Shown here in pieces: positions 5,882 to 7,682 of a stretch of 7,682 nucleotides of DNA. The translations under genes and the position numbers were made by a program. The DNA is taken from positions 1-7,682 of the forward strand of contig JAHEEL010000110.1 in the NCBI GenBank assembly GCA_024640745.1. Reading direction: 5' to 3'. The notes beneath the pieces are model-generated. The model did not search any database. It was given only the letters and a program-made list of their open reading frames with translations, and had not been told where the DNA came from. Numbering within the stretch: the stretch's first letter is position 1; every line of letters starts with the position of its first letter. The stretch is from Actinomycetes bacterium. GTDB taxonomy: Bacteria; Actinomycetota; Acidimicrobiia; Spongiisociales; UBA5794.

Positions 5882-6799
5882 CGGAAACCACTCCGCAGAA
5901 CCGTCGCCGGGGCGGCCATCATCGCGTTCGCGCTTCTCGCGGCCGCGTGCGGGTCGGGTGACGACGGTGGAACAAAGGAAGGTCCGGCCATCAAGATCGG
6001 GTCGGCGAACTTCAGCGAGAGTGCGCTCGTGGCAGAGATCTACGCTCAGGCGCTCGAAGCAGACGGCTACTCGGTGGAGCGGAAGCTCAACACCGGCAAC
6101 CGCGAGATCTACGCGCCCGCACTCGAATCCGGAGAGCTGGATCTGATCCCCGAGTACATCGGGTCGATCCTGACCTATCTCGGCGGCACAGCGTCATCTG
6201 ACTCGGACACCACGTACGCCGATCTCCAAACGGCGTGGGAGCCCGCCGGCATCCAGGTGCTCGACTACGCGCCGGCGCAGGACAAGAACGGCTTCGCGGT
6301 CACGCAGGAGACCGCCGACGAGCTCGGGCTCTCGACGGTATCCGACCTCGCTGCGGCCAATGGAACGCTCGTGCTCGGAGGGCCGCCGGAGTGCCCAGAG
6401 CGCGAGTTCTGCCTCAAGGGTCTCGAGGGTGTCTACGGGCTGGAGTTCGCCGAGTTCCGACCGTTGGACGCCGGCGGCCCAATCACGGTCGCGGCGCTCG
6501 AAGGTGACGAGATACAGGTCGGCCTCATGTTCACCAGCGACGGCACGATCCTCGCCAAAGGATTCGTCCTGCTCGAGGATGACAGAGGACTCCAGCCATC
6601 GGAGAACATCGCCCCTGCCGTCCGGAAGGACATCGTCGACGAATACGGAGACGACTTCGTGGTGGCGCTCAATGCAGTCTCGGAGAAGCTCACGACGACG
6701 GAGCTGATCTCGATGAACAAGCTGGTTGGCATCGACGGTGAGGACCCAGAGACGGTCGCCGCCGAGTGGCTCGCAGCGACGGGCATTGTGAGCAGCTGA
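5879..6799 (+). CDS. opuCC: Osmoprotectant-binding lipoprotein of the ABC importer
   Basis: A 306-residue extracytoplasmic binding protein that captures the osmolyte and delivers it to the permeases. The N-terminus is a lipoprotein signal: basic RKPLRR, a hydrophobic core, then LLAAAC with Cys24 as the lipid-anchored residue, followed by a Gly/Asp-rich linker to about 36. The mature domain (37-306) has the OpuAC/ProX type II fold markers: IGSANFSESALVAEIYAQAL (40-59), ESGELDLIPEYIGS (83-96) and FTSDGTILAKGFVLLEDD (218-235). C172 and C178, in GGPPECPEREFC, are probably a disulfide. Typical family members read Tyr where Phe218 lies and NFTEQ where NFSES lies, so ligand preference may differ; betaine, choline and carnitine all remain possible. 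It has its own strong ribosome binding site, which fits the need for more binding protein than permease. The gene ends 35 bases before the hairpin terminator. Confidence 0.93.
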   Translation: MRKPLRRTVAGAAIIAFALLAAACGSGDDGGTKEGPAIKIGSANFSESALVAEIYAQALEADGYSVERKLNTGNREIYAPALESGELDLIPEYIGSILTYLGGTASSDSDTTYADLQTAWEPAGIQVLDYAPAQDKNGFAVTQETADELGLSTVSDLAAANGTLVLGGPPECPEREFCLKGLEGVYGLEFAEFRPLDAGGPITVAALEGDEIQVGLMFTSDGTILAKGFVLLEDDRGLQPSENIAPAVRKDIVDEYGDDFVVALNAVSEKLTTTELISMNKLVGIDGEDPETVAAEWLAATGIVSS

Positions 6800-6834
6800 G
6801 TAGCCGTGAAGCCGGCTTCGCAGTAGGCGAGCAC

Positions 6835-6864
6835 CTGGGGGCCGGGGCAAGCCCCGGCCCCCAG
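6835..6864. terminator. Strong GC-rich hairpin terminator
   Basis: A perfect 14-bp inverted repeat: CTGGGGGCCGGGGC (6835-6848) and GCCCCGGCCCCCAG (6851-6864), separated by AA, in practice a 13-bp stem with a CAAG tetraloop. It lies 35 bases after the binding-protein stop and 20 bases before the convergent membrane-protein stop. On the plus strand the right arm is followed by a mixed pyrimidine-rich stretch (6871-6886) rather than a pure U-run; on the minus strand there is no U-run. It most likely ends the transporter operon and may act in both directions. A separate 12-bp palindrome GAAGCCGGCTTC lies just upstream at 6808-6819. Confidence 0.85.
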
Positions 6865-6884
6865 CAATTGGATCCTTCTCCTTC

Positions 6885-7682
6885 CTACTTCCCGCCCGCT
6901 GCCGGCGATTCGCTCCTTGCTCCTTGAACCCGGTCTCCCAGGAACCCCGCTACTGCAATGACCAATCCCGCGCCCATCAGCCACATACCTTCGACCCTCA
7001 GTGATCGCGAGAAGACGTCGTAGGCGTCTCGGACGAGAACCAAGCTGAGAGGGTCGTCGACCCGGCTTGCTGCCAGAGGACCGCCGGCCACGCTCCACAC
7101 GACGACCCCGATACCGGCACCCAGCACGGCGAGCCCCACCCATTGAAGTGCGACCAACCGATGCTCGGCGAGCATCACGAAAGCAATGGCGGCAAACAGG
7201 ACGCCGGCGGCAAGGAAGATCGACACGACAGACAGCCACCGCAGCGCTCGGACGGCAAACGGGATTGCGTCTGCTTCGAGGATGACGACGGATTGGAACA
7301 CGTCGACCGGGACGCGCTCGGCGAGGTCCGGCGCAAATTGGGCGATCGGAGCGACGATGCCGTCACGGACCTCGGTGAGGTCGACCGCGAACGGTCCGTC
7401 CGGGCGCGCAATGATGTAGCGATGGCCGGCTCTGACGACGGAGTCGATTGCCGAGTCGAACGCCCCCGAGTCGAGCAGCGCAACTGTCGCTCGCTCTCCC
7501 GCTCCCCGCACCAGAGCGAGCAGCGGCACGGCGTCGACGGCCTCGTCCATCAGGCGGGCGGCGAGCGCCTCCTGCGACGTGTGCATCGCGAGCACCTCAG
7601 TTGCGTGGTCGAGGAACGCCCCTTCCCGACCAACCGAGCGGTCCATCCAGAACGCAATCGCCGACAGAAATGTGAGTATCGA
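6885..7682 (-). CDS. Multi-pass membrane protein, partial, unknown function
   Basis: The frame is open from the stop TAG at 6885-6887 to the window edge, giving 265 visible residues; the true start lies beyond 7682. An ATG at 7646 falls inside the frame but is not the start, because the 12 codons before it read as the end of a membrane helix (SILTFLSAIAFW) running straight into conserved-looking sequence. The visible layout is this helix, a largely soluble domain (about 13-147), then three hydrophobic helices at about 149-172, 177-199 and 231-249, and a short polar tail. The soluble domain, probably outside the cell, shows no enzyme motif I recognise. The layout of one N-terminal helix, an external domain and three C-terminal helices resembles uncharacterised actinobacterial integral membrane proteins. 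The gene converges on the transporter operon and shares the hairpin at 6835-6864. Confidence 0.75.
   Translation of the reverse strand, partial: SILTFLSAIAFWMDRSVGREGAFLDHATEVLAMHTSQEALAARLMDEAVDAVPLLALVRGAGERATVALLDSGAFDSAIDSVVRAGHRYIIARPDGPFAVDLTEVRDGIVAPIAQFAPDLAERVPVDVFQSVVILEADAIPFAVRALRWLSVVSIFLAAGVLFAAIAFVMLAEHRLVALQWVGLAVLGAGIGVVVWSVAGGPLAASRVDDPLSLVLVRDAYDVFSRSLRVEGMWLMGAGLVIAVAGFLGDRVQGARSESPAAGGK

Noticed and set aside
4953..5891. 312-codon minus-strand open frame over the permeases
   Set aside because: It is an antisense shadow rich in Ser, Thr, Pro and Arg; the plus strand holds two well-formed permeases.
1..7682. CRISPR arrays, tRNA or rRNA genes, insertion sequences, attachment sites
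   Set aside because: No spaced direct repeats, cloverleaf, rRNA-like stretch, transposase or integrase sequence was seen on either strand.

Overview
The window is GC-rich, gene-dense DNA that looks chromosomal. Strong G/C preference at third codon positions, GTG start use, frequent 4-base start/stop overlaps and two TAnnnT boxes just upstream of start codons all suggest a high-GC actinobacterium. The exact lineage cannot be fixed from this sequence; an Acidimicrobiia-like or related environmental actinobacterium is a guess. I see no insertion sequence, phage gene, CRISPR array, tRNA or rRNA.

Left part (1-563): the 3' end of a cupin-fold gene overlaps by 4 bases a small gene for a single-pass membrane protein. 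A short convergent gap follows, holding a 14-bp tandem duplication and a nested inverted repeat. Middle left (540-2588, minus strand): a complete oligopeptidase B (S9A prolyl-oligopeptidase family) with an intact Ser/Asp/His triad and the two Glu residues that set trypsin-like specificity. Its stop codon lies inside the tandem duplication.

Centre (2791-6799, plus strand): a five-gene unit. A LOG/SLOG-family Rossmann protein leads into an OpuC/Pro-type osmoprotectant (glycine betaine/choline/carnitine class) ABC importer in the order ATPase, permease, permease, substrate-binding lipoprotein. The first four genes are chained by ATGA, GTGA and ATGA overlaps, implying translational coupling. The lipoprotein gene follows after 73 bases with its own strong ribosome binding site, which is folded into a small hairpin with the start codon. 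A 14-bp-stem hairpin at 6835-6864 closes the unit.

Right edge (6885-7682, minus strand): the 3' part of a gene for a multi-pass membrane protein of unknown function, convergent with the transporter operon and cut by the window end.

The clear biology is osmolyte uptake: lipoprotein capture outside the membrane, two permeases as the channel, and an ATPase with a CBS-like regulatory tail as the motor. The least explained element is the nucleotide-processing-type LOG protein welded to the front of that operon. I found no convincing evidence for a wholly new system; the items worth checking are that linkage, the start-codon hairpin and the duplication that supplies the peptidase stop codon.
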